A stretch of 64,000 bases of DNA from Mactromeris polynyma (lineage: Eukaryota > Mollusca > Bivalvia > Venerida > Mactridae). Shown one piece after another: positions 22,437-32,513 of the stretch (position 1 is its first letter; the number at the start of each line of letters is the position of its first letter). A program made the translations under genes and the position numbers. The stretch spans positions 33,816,762-33,880,761 of the forward strand of contig JASFXZ010000003.1 of assembly GCA_032209605.1 (NCBI GenBank), read 5' to 3'. The notes beneath the pieces are model-generated. The model was not told where the DNA came from. It saw nothing but the letters and a program-made list of their open reading frames with translations, and searched no databases.

Positions 22437-24495
22437 TGTCTCTATTAAGTTTATGTACTTCACTTGAGAATCGGTGCTAGACATATTTTGTATCGAGTGA
22501 GATAATAAGAAGCAGCACCATCAAAACAAACGCATTTAAATTTTAAACGCAAACTTCTCATATTGAATAGATTATTCCAATCGGCTCGTTTAGTATTGCG
22601 TTCGTCATTTCATAGTTAATCTTGTTTGCATAATCTCGGAGCCATACTGTACATTTACCCACATCCACAAGTAATTATTTCATAGTATTAAACACGTAGC
22701 ACACGCACGTCAGCTGTACAGTGAATGTTGTATTCAGCCAAGGACAGGACAGCTGGCCAACTGGACATCAATTTGTCGATTGATTGATTGCATGTACTTT
22801 CAATTACTTGTATTTCTTTTTCTGGCTATTTAATTATTTGGTTGTGTATTACTTGCTACATGGCCTCGGGAGTAGTGGGTCAGTCTTGAATCAGGAGATG
22901 ACCACGTGAAACATATTGTAATTGCTTTTTTCGAGCCTTGGGCTGTTATATTGTACGATGATTTAATTTGCTGTGGGCAGTTCGCAGAAACAGAAAATTG
23001 GACTTATAGTTTATAGGATGGTCGATTAGTAATGACACAAAGACTGCTTTGACCTGAGTAGGATAAGGGTTATTCAGATTTAATCACGATCGTGGGTCAT
23101 TACACAGTGGTAATTGTTTCATACAGTTTAAGGTTCCTATATACAACAGATCGTAGCGAACGATTCCACGTTTTGTGAATGTTACAACTTAATATGCATC
23201 ATAAAGTGTATGTTGTTCTAGTTATGTAACATAGTGCAAACAATACATCAAAAGCAGTCAAGAAAAAATAGTATGATCATTCAATGGCAAATTTCATTAA
23301 CTGTTATATTAGAACTTGTTTTCAAGTGAAACTTTGATCCAAAATCTGCGAGTTTGTGTAAAGGCCTCTAAAATATATGTCTCATTTCTTCGAAGTTCGA
23401 TTCTTTTTCTTAGACAGCACTTTTATCAGATGATATTACAAGACGCTGACAGACGGTTCAAGGGGATCGATTTGCATTTAGACACTCTCTATAAAAGACA
23501 ATAAACCGTAATTATCTTGAAAATATTAACCTATGGTGAGAACCTCAACAGGACATTACGTCGTCATTAGGGTCTTGATTTGTTTCCCTGGCAACTTATC
23601 TAATATAATAAAGAACGCTGTGGAGGTATAGTGTAACGTAGTTTATGAGTTTCAGCACGTTAATTGGCTCATAAAGGACGAACTATTCAGGGGATATATA
23701 TGCTCCAGTGGAAACTAGGCACCAAGCAAATATCTGCCAATAAATCTCTTTAAAAGCACATCGTATAATTTGTAAACAGTTGAATATAAATTTCCCCATA
23801 CGAATCGTGAATACTTTTCATTAAAATCCACCCGAAGAAAAAGGCTAACATTGCTTCATATACCTAACTGCTAAAGGTGGATCTGAATATTTGTATTCAG
23901 TAGAAAATAAGCATTGTCATGAGATATTTCACGAACTCATTTTTATTTAAAAATAGTACAATGTTTTAATAAATATCTTATGCCGGCTTGATCACGTTAC
24001 AATGGTTGCACGAAACAGCCAACTATATTATTCACAGAAATCGTGAAGATATTAAGCTTGTAATTACTAAACTGATGGCGTGATTCATAACGCCTACACA
24101 AACTGTGTAATTTTCCTTGCCAGAGTCAAAATGTAGGCCGTAGACGATTGACCCGAAGATTGACCACGTGATGACACCGATTGTTATAATATTATCAGTC
24201 GATCGGAGAATGGATAGCTTTTATTATATACACTAATAGAAATGTTCGGCGTGTTCATTAATTGCTTATAACAATAAATTAATATATTCGTATTGATTCT
24301 ATTCAAACGATAGTACACCAGCTCATCGTCCGCTAATGCAAGTACAGCAAATATTTTCTGGAAACTTTATTCAGTTTAGGTTGCGTTGGTTTCTTCCAAT
24401 TCACACGACCAATTGTTATCGAAATTAGACCTACGTTGTCGTGTTTCATTGGACTCGTATCTGATATTTGTTTTATCACCATTCATCATTCCAGA
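22437..24495. other. AT-rich DNA, no gene seen
   Basis: About 2 kb with no recognisable gene, RNA or repeat. Confidence 0.5.
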
Positions 24496-24575
24496 TATCT
24501 TATACAATCTGATCAAGTTTTATTACACCACAGAGATTTGTGCATTTCCTTTCATGGACATCCAGATTACATAAA
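24496..24575 (+). repeat. Dispersed repeat family R5, copy 2
   Basis: Diverged partner of 20693-20768: TTTTATTACACCACAGAG, TTGTGCATTTCC and GACATCCAGATTAC align in order. Same orientation, about 3.8 kb away. Confidence 0.6.
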
Positions 24576-25362
24576 ATGATTGTCCTTCTTCTCCTTACAC
24601 GTCATTAGGACGTATGATATGAGACAACAAACATCGTTCTCGATTGATTCAGAAAAAAGCGATGCTTTTGATATACACGATGGTATTCCTAATTCATGAG
24701 CATTTGAATTTTAAAATACGTGTACATAGTATTTCGCCGTTGTTCTTTTACCTCGTTGAACTCAATTGTAAGGTACTGCTGCCATATAAGGAGTAGAAAC
24801 ATGATGCAATCGAATGAAAACCCCATTGACTCTGGTTCCTCATCCATGTTCCTCAATAACGTTTAAACGTCGTTCAATCAGGAGCAGCAACCCAGTATGC
24901 GATGATGAGTATCTCTGTTTATTAGACAAATCTATAAACGGGAGGTAACCTTAGTGATTCTGGACTATGATTTTTATTGATATTCTCACATCAGTGATAT
25001 ATTCAAAAGAAAGCCAAATACAACATTTGACCAAAGATCCTTACCACTAATTGCACAACGATATTCATAATGAAATAATTACATTCCTTACCACATACAG
25101 TTCATTCACCTGATTCATACAAATCTAATTGGATATTGCTCTAGAAATTACAAAGTAACAAGCGCTTTTAAGTCATTCTTGAACAACAAAGACTTGTTAA
25201 CATGTACATATTCTCGTATATTAGTGGAACAAAATTGTGTCCTAGATGACACTAATAATGAAGACGGCTCGAAATTTAATTCCCATAATCTACTCATTGT
25301 CAGGTCTCTTGAGAAATGAGAATCGTAAACATTATTGTATAGGGTTAAAATATATGTCACGG
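24576..25362. other. AT-rich DNA, no gene seen
   Basis: Nothing recognised. Confidence 0.5.
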
Positions 25363-25437
25363 TACGGACTTAGTCAGTCGGTAGAGCATTCACCCTATAA
25401 GCGAAATGCCCCGGGTTCGAGTACCGGTCAGGCTGCA
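25363..25437 (+). mobile_element. tRNA-like SINE head with UAU anticodon loop
   Basis: TTAGTCAGTCGGTAGAGCAT is a good A box, CCTATAA resembles an Ile-UAU anticodon loop and GGGTTCGAGTACC is a B box. The acceptor strands do not pair, so this is not an intact tRNA gene. The downstream TGCACATTTTTCTCATTCTG differs from the other SINE bodies here, so it may be a second SINE type or a lone relic. Confidence 0.6.
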
Positions 25438-26163
25438 CATTTTTCTCATTCTGTGACAATAAAATATACTAGTTGCTTTTTCAATATTATTTTAGCTCAC
25501 CCAAGCACGGAGTTTTTTCCGTCCTCGTCGATGTATGCAGTCGTCCGCCATTAACTGAATGTACTTCATATCACGTATTCGCCAAGAAGAAAAGGAATGA
25601 CATTTGGATGATCCCCGGCCTACTACGGAAAATGAACTGGATCAATGCCGAATTCCGGTTGCCATTACAACGGGAAGTAAACTATTTAAAGGGTTCTCTT
25701 AAATCGAAGGTCAGAAATAAACAACAAAGTCACACATACGATACTGCTTTATCCAACCATTTATATGATGACCAATATCTTCACACAAAGCCGTCGCTAT
25801 ATGTAATTCTTTTATATAAGCAATGTGAAGCTATCTTCATTGTTGCATTGCGTATATCGTTCAATGTATTCGCCATCAATGTTCAATGTTATTAAAGACA
25901 TATAGATTCATTATTCACTGAGCGTATTTAGACACAAGATGACATGATGAAAGAGTTGTGATATGTGAGATGTACATTTGGTATTTATGTAATGGCTTAC
26001 ATTTAACAAATTCTGTCTGAACTTCCACCTATTTTAGTCAAGAAGTTAACAACTACTTTCAGTATATTTATGGAGCCATAAAGGACAGTGGATTTTCCAT
26101 TCGTGATCTAAGGCAAGTCTGTCTTAAGTCTACATTGTTGTTTTATGTAAGCATCAAAGTTCT
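25438..26163. other. AT-rich DNA, no gene seen
   Basis: A 140-codon frame (25473-25895, plus) lies here. Its translation resembles no family I know and it is A-rich with mixed codon use. I treat it as chance. Confidence 0.45.
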
Positions 26164-26415
26164 GGAACCTTATTCACAAACAAGACTGAACGTCAGACTT
26201 TAAATTTGCAAAAGTTAAATTTACTAGCGTTTCGTTTTCATTATATTTAAACAGATAAATTGTTTATTTAAATGTTTCTTGTTACTCACTATACACTGTT
26301 GCCAAATTTTATCGAAATATTTTCTGTAATAATAACATAGGAGCAAAATGAACATTTACCATTTTAAACTCTAACTCTGAGATTCAGTCTTAAACTGTTT
26401 GTGAATAAGGCCCCT
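26164..26415. mobile_element. MITE-like element, family M1, copy 1
   Basis: A 252 bp element with inverted ends: GGAACCTTATTCACAAACA at the left and TGTTTGTGAATAAGGCCCC at the right. The symmetry continues inward (AGACTGAA against TTCAGTCTTAA; AGACTTTAAATTT against AAACTCTAACTCTGAG). The interior motif AACATAGGAGCAAAATGAAC is shared with copy 2 at 36987-37217. No coding capacity. I cannot fix a target duplication and do not assign a superfamily. Confidence 0.85.
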
Positions 26416-26980
26416 GGACTCGTGCTTTTGGATTTCACCAGGAAGATTAAGCCTTACCATCTGGCTATTTAGATAGTGAAACAGACTTGAGAATAATTAT
26501 TTGTTAACATTTAGATACTCATTTGCAACATACGATTGTAATGAGTTGCGTTTTGTTTGAGCAGGTAAAACAGTTAGTTTACGGTTGTCTGTTAATATCT
26601 GATAACCCTGCATATGTGTGTCATTCCAAAACATTTCGAGATCCTTATTTCGAGCATTACCTACAGACCTCACACAGCGTGTTAATTCCATTTTCTATTG
26701 TGACATTGTAAATTTTGTTATAAGCGGCCAATGCTAGCAGATAGTTCCAAGTATTTGCCTTTAGTGTATACAAGTCAATGAGAAATTCTCTTCTACATGA
26801 CCAAATACATGTAGATGTTTGAAGTTGAAATTGTCAAGTATTACAAAATAATAGATTAGCCATTAAATATTTACCAATATCACATATATGTACGTATCTT
26901 GTTGAGCATACGATATATTCAATTTGTTTCTTGCAATGGATCCATATTGTTGCTTTTATGATTCATTTACTGCAGTATTA
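26416..26980. other. AT-rich DNA, no gene seen
   Basis: Short frames on both strands overlap at 26497-26711, which speaks against coding. No repeat recognised. Confidence 0.5.
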
Positions 26981-27289
26981 TTCGGCACAGCCGTACTAAC
27001 ATGGTTTTGCTATTTGCATATTATGCATCAGTGTTGTGTAAACGTATCAAATCTTACGTTAACCACCAAGGCAATTTCTCTGCAACCGAATATTTAACGT
27101 TTGTAACCTTGACACGGATTGGTTAACCTTTCGAAAAAGGGTATTTTACTTTAGAAATCCACTGTATTTCGGTGAATTTAACGAAATCCATTTTGGATCA
27201 CGAGTGACCAGCATTCGTAACATCTCGGCATTTGTTTATGTTGCACAACAAATCTTAATCTTTAAATTGCGCCGACCATCTTTTTCAAA
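26981..27289 (+). repeat. Dispersed repeat family R2, copy 1
   Basis: Matches 49743-50018 throughout: CAGCCGTACTAACATGG, TTTTGCTATT, TAACGTTAACCACC-like, GTAACCTTGAC, GGATTGGTTAACC, GAAATCCATTTT, GAGTGACCAGCA, TCGTAACATCTCGG, TTGTTTATGTTGCAC and GACCATCTTTTTCAA. Copy 1 is about 30 bp longer. Internal TTAACC/GGTTAA symmetry is present but no clean terminal inverted repeats are seen. Non-coding; class unknown. Confidence 0.88.
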
Positions 27290-27896
27290 TTCTTAGCAGA
27301 GATTTTGAACATTCACAGACTTAAAATTCAACTATCCACAATCCAGAACACTCATCAGGTATATCAATGTGTGGACAAACTACCAAAGAACACTGACATA
27401 GAGGCAAACATATCACAGATATAACATCAACCTCCTGTAGCTATTATAGTCTCAATAAACAAGATTATGCCAGTCATAAGAGTAGAATTAGACTGGTAAG
27501 TAAGTCTATGGGATGGGCAGTTACATCTTAAATAGTGTTAGAAAGGACACATCATCAATATTGTTCTAGGATTTTAAAGGTTCTTGCTAATTATAAGCCG
27601 CTCTGTTTTAATTAACGTCAATCATGTAGCATACACTTGTTATTATCATTGTGGGTATAGTGTCAAGTATGTCTCGAAATGAAGACAGGCGGTATGATGT
27701 CAACTAACTAACGCAGTTTGAGAAAATGTGTACTGTAAACAAAGATGACATTCAGATGTAAATGACCAGATATTGCAACAGACATTCTTTTAAAAATGCC
27801 GAGCACTGAATGCCATATTTACAAGTAAGAAATTCCTACACACCCACACATACAGACAAGTAAGGAAGTACAAACAGGAAAAAGGACGAAAAACAA
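27290..27896. other. AT-rich DNA, no gene seen
   Basis: Nothing recognised up to the 47 bp array. Confidence 0.5.
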
Positions 27897-28430
27897 AACC
27901 AAACGGATGAGGTACACGCATGAAGGGGACACAAAAACAAGACCAAACGATCCAGGAGGTACACGCAGGGAGGGGACACAAAAACAAGACCAAACGATCC
28001 AGGAGATATACACAGGGAGGGGACACAAAAACAAGACCAAACGATCCAGGAGTTACACACAGGAAGGGGACACAAAAACAAGACCAAACGATCAAGGAGT
28101 TACACACAGGGAGGGGACACAAAAACAATACCAAACGATACAGGAGGTATACACAGGGAGGGGACACAAAAACAAGACCAAACGATACAGGAGGTATACA
28201 CAGGGAGGGGACACAAAAACAAGACCAAACGATACAGGAGGTATACACAGGGAGGGGACACAAAACAAGACCAAACGATACAGGAGGTATACACAGGGAG
28301 GGGACACAAAAACAAGACCAAACGATCCAGGAGGTATACACAGGGAGGGGACACAAAAACAAAACGATCCAGGACGTACACGCAGAAAGGGGACACCAAC
28401 ACAAGACTAAACGGTTCCGAAGGTACACAT
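27897..28430. repeat. 47 bp tandem array, about 11 units
   Basis: Units read GGGGACACAAAAACAAGACC, then AAACGATACAGGAGGTATAC, then ACAGGGA. GGAGGGG at 28204 and 28251 gives the 47 bp period. The outer units are more diverged than the central ones, and one unit near 28258 lacks two bases. The unit has no stop in several frames, producing the 173- to 212-codon frames over it. The bottom-strand translation (repeats of SFGLVFVSPPCVYLL type) is not a protein family I know. Confidence 0.95.
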
Positions 28431-29130
28431 ACGGACATTGACGTTTTTTTGTATTTTTCGTAGACTTGACATCTATGTATTATAATGTTAATGTTTTTGT
28501 GATACTCAAGTTTGTCAATATTTTGTTTGTTATATTTCATGTGTCTGGAACGGTTATTGATGGTGCTCATATTGTGCATTGCTACATGGCATCTTCAATG
28601 ATATTGATCGTTTGAAACATTGCGATTTAAATGATTTGCTGCATTTATCAGATGCTGATACCAGTTCACACAGTCTACGCAGTTAGTAGGTTTAAATGTA
28701 TAAATATGTCCACTGCAAAGATTAGATGCACTTTAAATTGTGCGTTCTAAGTTCATCTGATATTGCATTTTTTTTTATTGGTTTACACTTGACAGACCTC
28801 CCGTAATCGAAATCTTGAAATAAACAAAGCACTTACTGGTGCACAACCGTTAGAACAAAAGGATTGATTGACAGTTACAATTTGTAATCATGCTACGGAT
28901 ATAACAATGATTTATATGTTTTAATGGCACGGTTCACTCACCTTTAATAAAGATGGAAGATATAATATTGATTGAACAAACAGAATACATTGTAAATATT
29001 TAAAGAAAGGCCACAATCATAATCAAATGAGCTTTGTAACCAAACGTCTTAGTCTCAAATTTATCTTAGTAATTAACAGTAAATTTCAATAAACTAAAAC
29101 TTCATTATTTGGTATTCGGTTGGTTAAATA
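28431..29130. other. AT-rich DNA, no gene seen
   Basis: Nothing recognised between the array and the SINE. Confidence 0.5.
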
Positions 29131-29370
29131 CACGAGTTTTGGACTGTCCCCAGCAGATCCTGGTTCGACTCCCGGGTTTGGTCAGGTTGTGTTCTTCGGT
29201 GGCATTGTCTACGGTCATGTCCTCCACATAAGGAGACGTTGTCAGTTGCTTGCGGAAGAGCAAGTTAGTACTGGTGGATAATTAATTCCAGGAAAACTTG
29301 TTAGGTCAAATGGCCACCGTATGATTGTTGAAAAATGGCGTAAACCCCGATGGAAACACACACAAATTAG
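29131..29370 (+). mobile_element. SINE with decayed head
   Basis: The head keeps only GGACTGTCCCCAGCAGATCC and the B box GGTTCGACTCCCGGG. The body is well kept: ACGGTCATGTCCTCCACATA, GTTGTCAGTTGCTTGCGGAA, GAGCAAGTTAGTACTGG, AATTCCAGGAAAACTTG, GGCCACCGTATGATTG and AAATGGCGTAAACCCCGAT, then an ACACACACAAA end. Same body family as 11685-11928 and 41283-41561. Confidence 0.85.
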
Positions 29371-29388
29371 GTGAACGTCTTTAAAACA

Positions 29389-29398
29389 GTATATATAA
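29389..29398 (+). promoter_or_regulatory. TATA-like box upstream of a candidate first exon (weak)
   Basis: GTATATATAAATC at about 29389-29401 fits a TATA box and lies about 200 bp before the ATG at 29599. Such strings are common in AT-rich DNA, so support is weak. Confidence 0.15.
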
Positions 29399-29550
29399 AT
29401 CAGCGAGGCATTGTTACAGTGTTCGTGTGTATGTATCTAAGTGACGAAGTACATTATGCTGTAGAATTTTGTTACGTTAATTTGGCCAAGTAGCCACACT
29501 GTGTTCTAAGCAGTTCTTGTTTCCAGGCAGATAATATAATTCCGAGTTAC

Positions 29551-29583
29551 CTTATACGAGAGAAGGAATAAGTTGCTACTTTT
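29551..29583 (-). repeat. Possible short fragment of repeat family R1
   Basis: GAGAAGGAATAAGTTGCTAC is the exact reverse complement of the end of copy A (about 9472-9491). Only about 20 bp match, so it may be a fragment of R1 or coincidence. Confidence 0.4.
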
Positions 29584-29598
29584 CAAATCTATGTGTAA

Positions 29599-29655
29599 AT
29601 GTCACTTTTCCTACTTCAGTGTTTGATCTATATCCTGATGACATGTGATGCTGTT
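29599..29655 (+). CDS. Possible first exon encoding a signal peptide (weak candidate)
   Basis: The ATG at 29599 opens 19 codons, MSLFLLQCLIYILMTCDAV, with the hydrophobic core and small residues typical of a secretory signal peptide. It is followed at once by GTAAGT (29656-29661), a perfect splice donor. The frame stays open to 29916 without splicing, but the later part is not protein-like. A TATA-like string lies upstream. Against it: a poor base at -3, no recognised downstream exon, and a fair chance of such a coincidence in 64 kb. Confidence 0.22.
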
Positions 29656-31996
29656 GTAAGTACAAATCCCAACAATCGTTTATGTGACTGTAGTTACATC
29701 ATAACACGAATTTGTCAATACGACTTATGTTTGTTTAACTCACCTTCCATTAGGTTCACATTTTCCCATTTATTGGTGGTGAGTATATTCATAAAATCAA
29801 CCAATCCACGCTTAAATTGCTTTGCAGAATATCATTTACTCTGCATAAGTATAATGGATAGTGTTGCGAAATTGCACTTTGAGTCGACTTTTGTTTATGA
29901 AACTAACTTGTCATGAAGTATAACTGCTGGAACCGTCGGTGTATCATTAAATGTAATATTTAACATAATAATACAATGTACATTTATTTAATTATATGGT
30001 CAAAATGCGAATAGCTTTTTTCACCGAAAATAAGCCGTGGCGCAGTTTTTTATTAATTCATGCTGCAAAATAGACATACACACTATATTTCCGTACAAGG
30101 CAATGCTGTGAAAGAAACAACTAGGAAACTCTTAACTTTCACTCTTGAGAGAGTTTTACGGGAAATTTTAGATAAAATACCATTCGTCAATTTGAAGTGT
30201 ACAAATACGAATTACGTTCGTGGCTTTTTCTCCTTAAAGCACCAATTCAAGTACATTATGTGCTGCTATAAATTTAAATTTCAGTTACAATAATGAGAGC
30301 AGAACAAAGAAACGGCTCCGACATGTACTGGAAACGACAAAGCCACTCAGACAGCTAGGTTGTTAACAAGCATTTCATGTCAGAACCGCTGAGTGGTTCT
30401 AGTTGCAGACAGAAAACCTTTAATGCTACTTGGAAATCATTATTGGTGATAAGTTTAGAACGATTTCGAAAAACAATAGCCGTACTTTCGTTGACAAATT
30501 GTATTTTCGAACAGATAAACGAAACAAAAGAGGTAACCAGGTTGTCAACCGATATGGCGTTAAGACATTGAACTATTCTAACTAAAATGAATGTGGAATA
30601 ATCCTTGAATAGTGCCATCAATGCCCAAGTTGTAGATGAAGAACATATTGAAGCTAGTCCTATATCGTGTTTGTTTAATATATCTATAAAACATAACGCA
30701 AATGAATATAGAAGTCTAGAAGGAAATGCCACTTACCAAGTACACAGCCACCACTAAGACAGAAGAGTACATGAATTTATATAAACATACACCCAAATAT
30801 GTTTGCTGTTTAGTCATCCATAGCTAAAACTGTATACGATTTTCTGTTTTCATCAAAATCTTCACTAGTAATTGCTTTTATACGGTCATACATTTGGAAC
30901 ATTTAGGGTATAAATATTGTGATAGTGTCTAAGCAAAGTGCAATACATTTGCTTCCGTTTATCACCCATTTTGACAAATATAGTATATAGTGACCGATTA
31001 TAAAAGTATTTGAGTTTACATGTGTTTATTTATAACACAAATACATGACTGAATCCACTTCTACTGCATTTGTTCTCCGTAAAATCCCCTATTACCCTGG
31101 CGCCGGGATTATGATGTATAGTACAATAGTGAAAGATATTGCATTTATATGATATGATTTAGAATATAATTAAGTCCGAGGTTCTCTGCAAATCGTGTCT
31201 AAGCAAATGAAAATAAAATGGGAGGTTTATTACATTGAAATACGAAATTCTCGAGTGTTAAAGCACTAACTATTGTTCATAAAAAAGCAATAACTTTTGA
31301 CTGATAATGTTACACAATATTTTGATAAAGTTACGTAATTTCGAAGTGTAATGTATGATTTAGATGTTGTTGGCAGAAAGACAGTTTTTCTTACTTAGAG
31401 AAACTTGCCAAAAGAATTGCCTAACTAACTTAAATATGTCTAAATGTTTTCTTGCTTGAAATTGATGCCTTAAAGTTACCTTTATTAAAAATGTACACAT
31501 AAACATCAATGTAGCACACATGACGTAGACTTGAAACGGAATATAGCAAAGCGAAATTGATATTTAGATCTTTATATTCATCGAATCATTAGACGTCTAA
31601 GCAGAATTATGCTGCACTCATGACTACCATGGGTAAGTGAATGTAGCGTAACATTTGTTTAGATAACTACATTATAGAATCATAAGTCAGTCAAAAACAC
31701 ATATATAGAAGTACTACAAATTGTAAATACACTATATCAACAAACTCAACTGTACAAGGAATTGCACTCGGAATTCAGAATACATTGTTTCAATGTTGCG
31801 GAATTCGTCCGTGGGGCACAGACGAATGACCTAATTATGGTGTACTTTTTCAGAAAACAAGACAATTACTGGGTCAGTAGCGTGTGGTATTATGATATAG
31901 CAAGACTTTCGAGATTTAGCAGTACACAAAGAATCTCATAAACCACAAGAAGGTTAAAACATTCTGTGTAAACCGTGAAGTGCAAATAAAATACCT
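29656..31996. other. AT-rich DNA, no gene called
   Basis: The 125-codon bottom-strand frame at 30355-30732 is one of the longest non-repeat frames in the window. It resembles no family I know and is overlapped by a top-strand frame, so I do not call it. Nothing else recognised. Confidence 0.45.
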
Positions 31997-32139
31997 GCCC
32001 TGCGTTCAGTTACTGCTAACAGTTGCGAACGTTTTGTTTTGAATCCCTGGCCCACCGTATCACATTGCCTGCCAATGGGTAACTGAATTGCAAAACGTTA
32101 CGAAAGGATAGCCTCAAATACCATTACTGAACGCAGGGC
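31997..32139. mobile_element. Small MITE-like element with 14 bp inverted ends
   Basis: A 143 bp segment begins GCCCTGCGTTCAGT and ends ACTGAACGCAGGGC, exact inverses. Further inside, CGAACGTTTTG and CAAAACGTTACG are also inverse, so most of the element can fold on itself. No coding capacity; no clear target duplication. Confidence 0.8.
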
Positions 32140-32466
32140 TGTTACTTAAAGCTTTACATATTGAAATCCCGGTGCGATGTTAGCCGTAGCATCAACGATT
32201 GCATCAACAGTAGTATTACTGCTAACGTACTGATAAGATCACAACTACTGACCCTTGTTCGAGCATTTAACATATACTAAATGTTAATTATTCTGAAATC
32301 TCAAATACAGAAATTGAAACAACAATATATAGAGTATCGAGGAAATTAGTTTACCATGTTCAATTAATTTATATCGTCTCGAAAGATTTACGAAATAACA
32401 TAAAATACACATTATTCTCAGTATCACACGCAATGACAATATTGACAACAACAACGGCATGCCATT
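32140..32466. other. AT-rich spacer
   Basis: Contains one AGTATTACTGCTAACG string related to the palindromes at 18.9 kb; otherwise nothing recognised. Confidence 0.5.
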
Positions 32467-32513
32467 AGCTGTAGATTAGCTGTAGATTAGCTGTAGATTA
32501 GCTGTAGATTAGC
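32467..32513. repeat. 11 bp tandem repeat, about 4.3 units
   Basis: AGCTGTAGATT is repeated four times without change and is followed by AGCAAG. Confidence 0.95.

Noticed and set aside
25473..25895. 140-codon top-strand frame
   Set aside because: No family resemblance, overlaps another open frame, and lies next to a SINE relic.
27790..28579. Frames of 159-212 codons on both strands with repeated segments
   Set aside because: Produced by the 47 bp array; open on both strands at once and matching no known family.
30355..30732. 125-codon bottom-strand frame as a gene
   Set aside because: No known domain, overlapped by a top-strand frame, and of a length expected by chance in AT-rich DNA of this size; no splice or promoter support.
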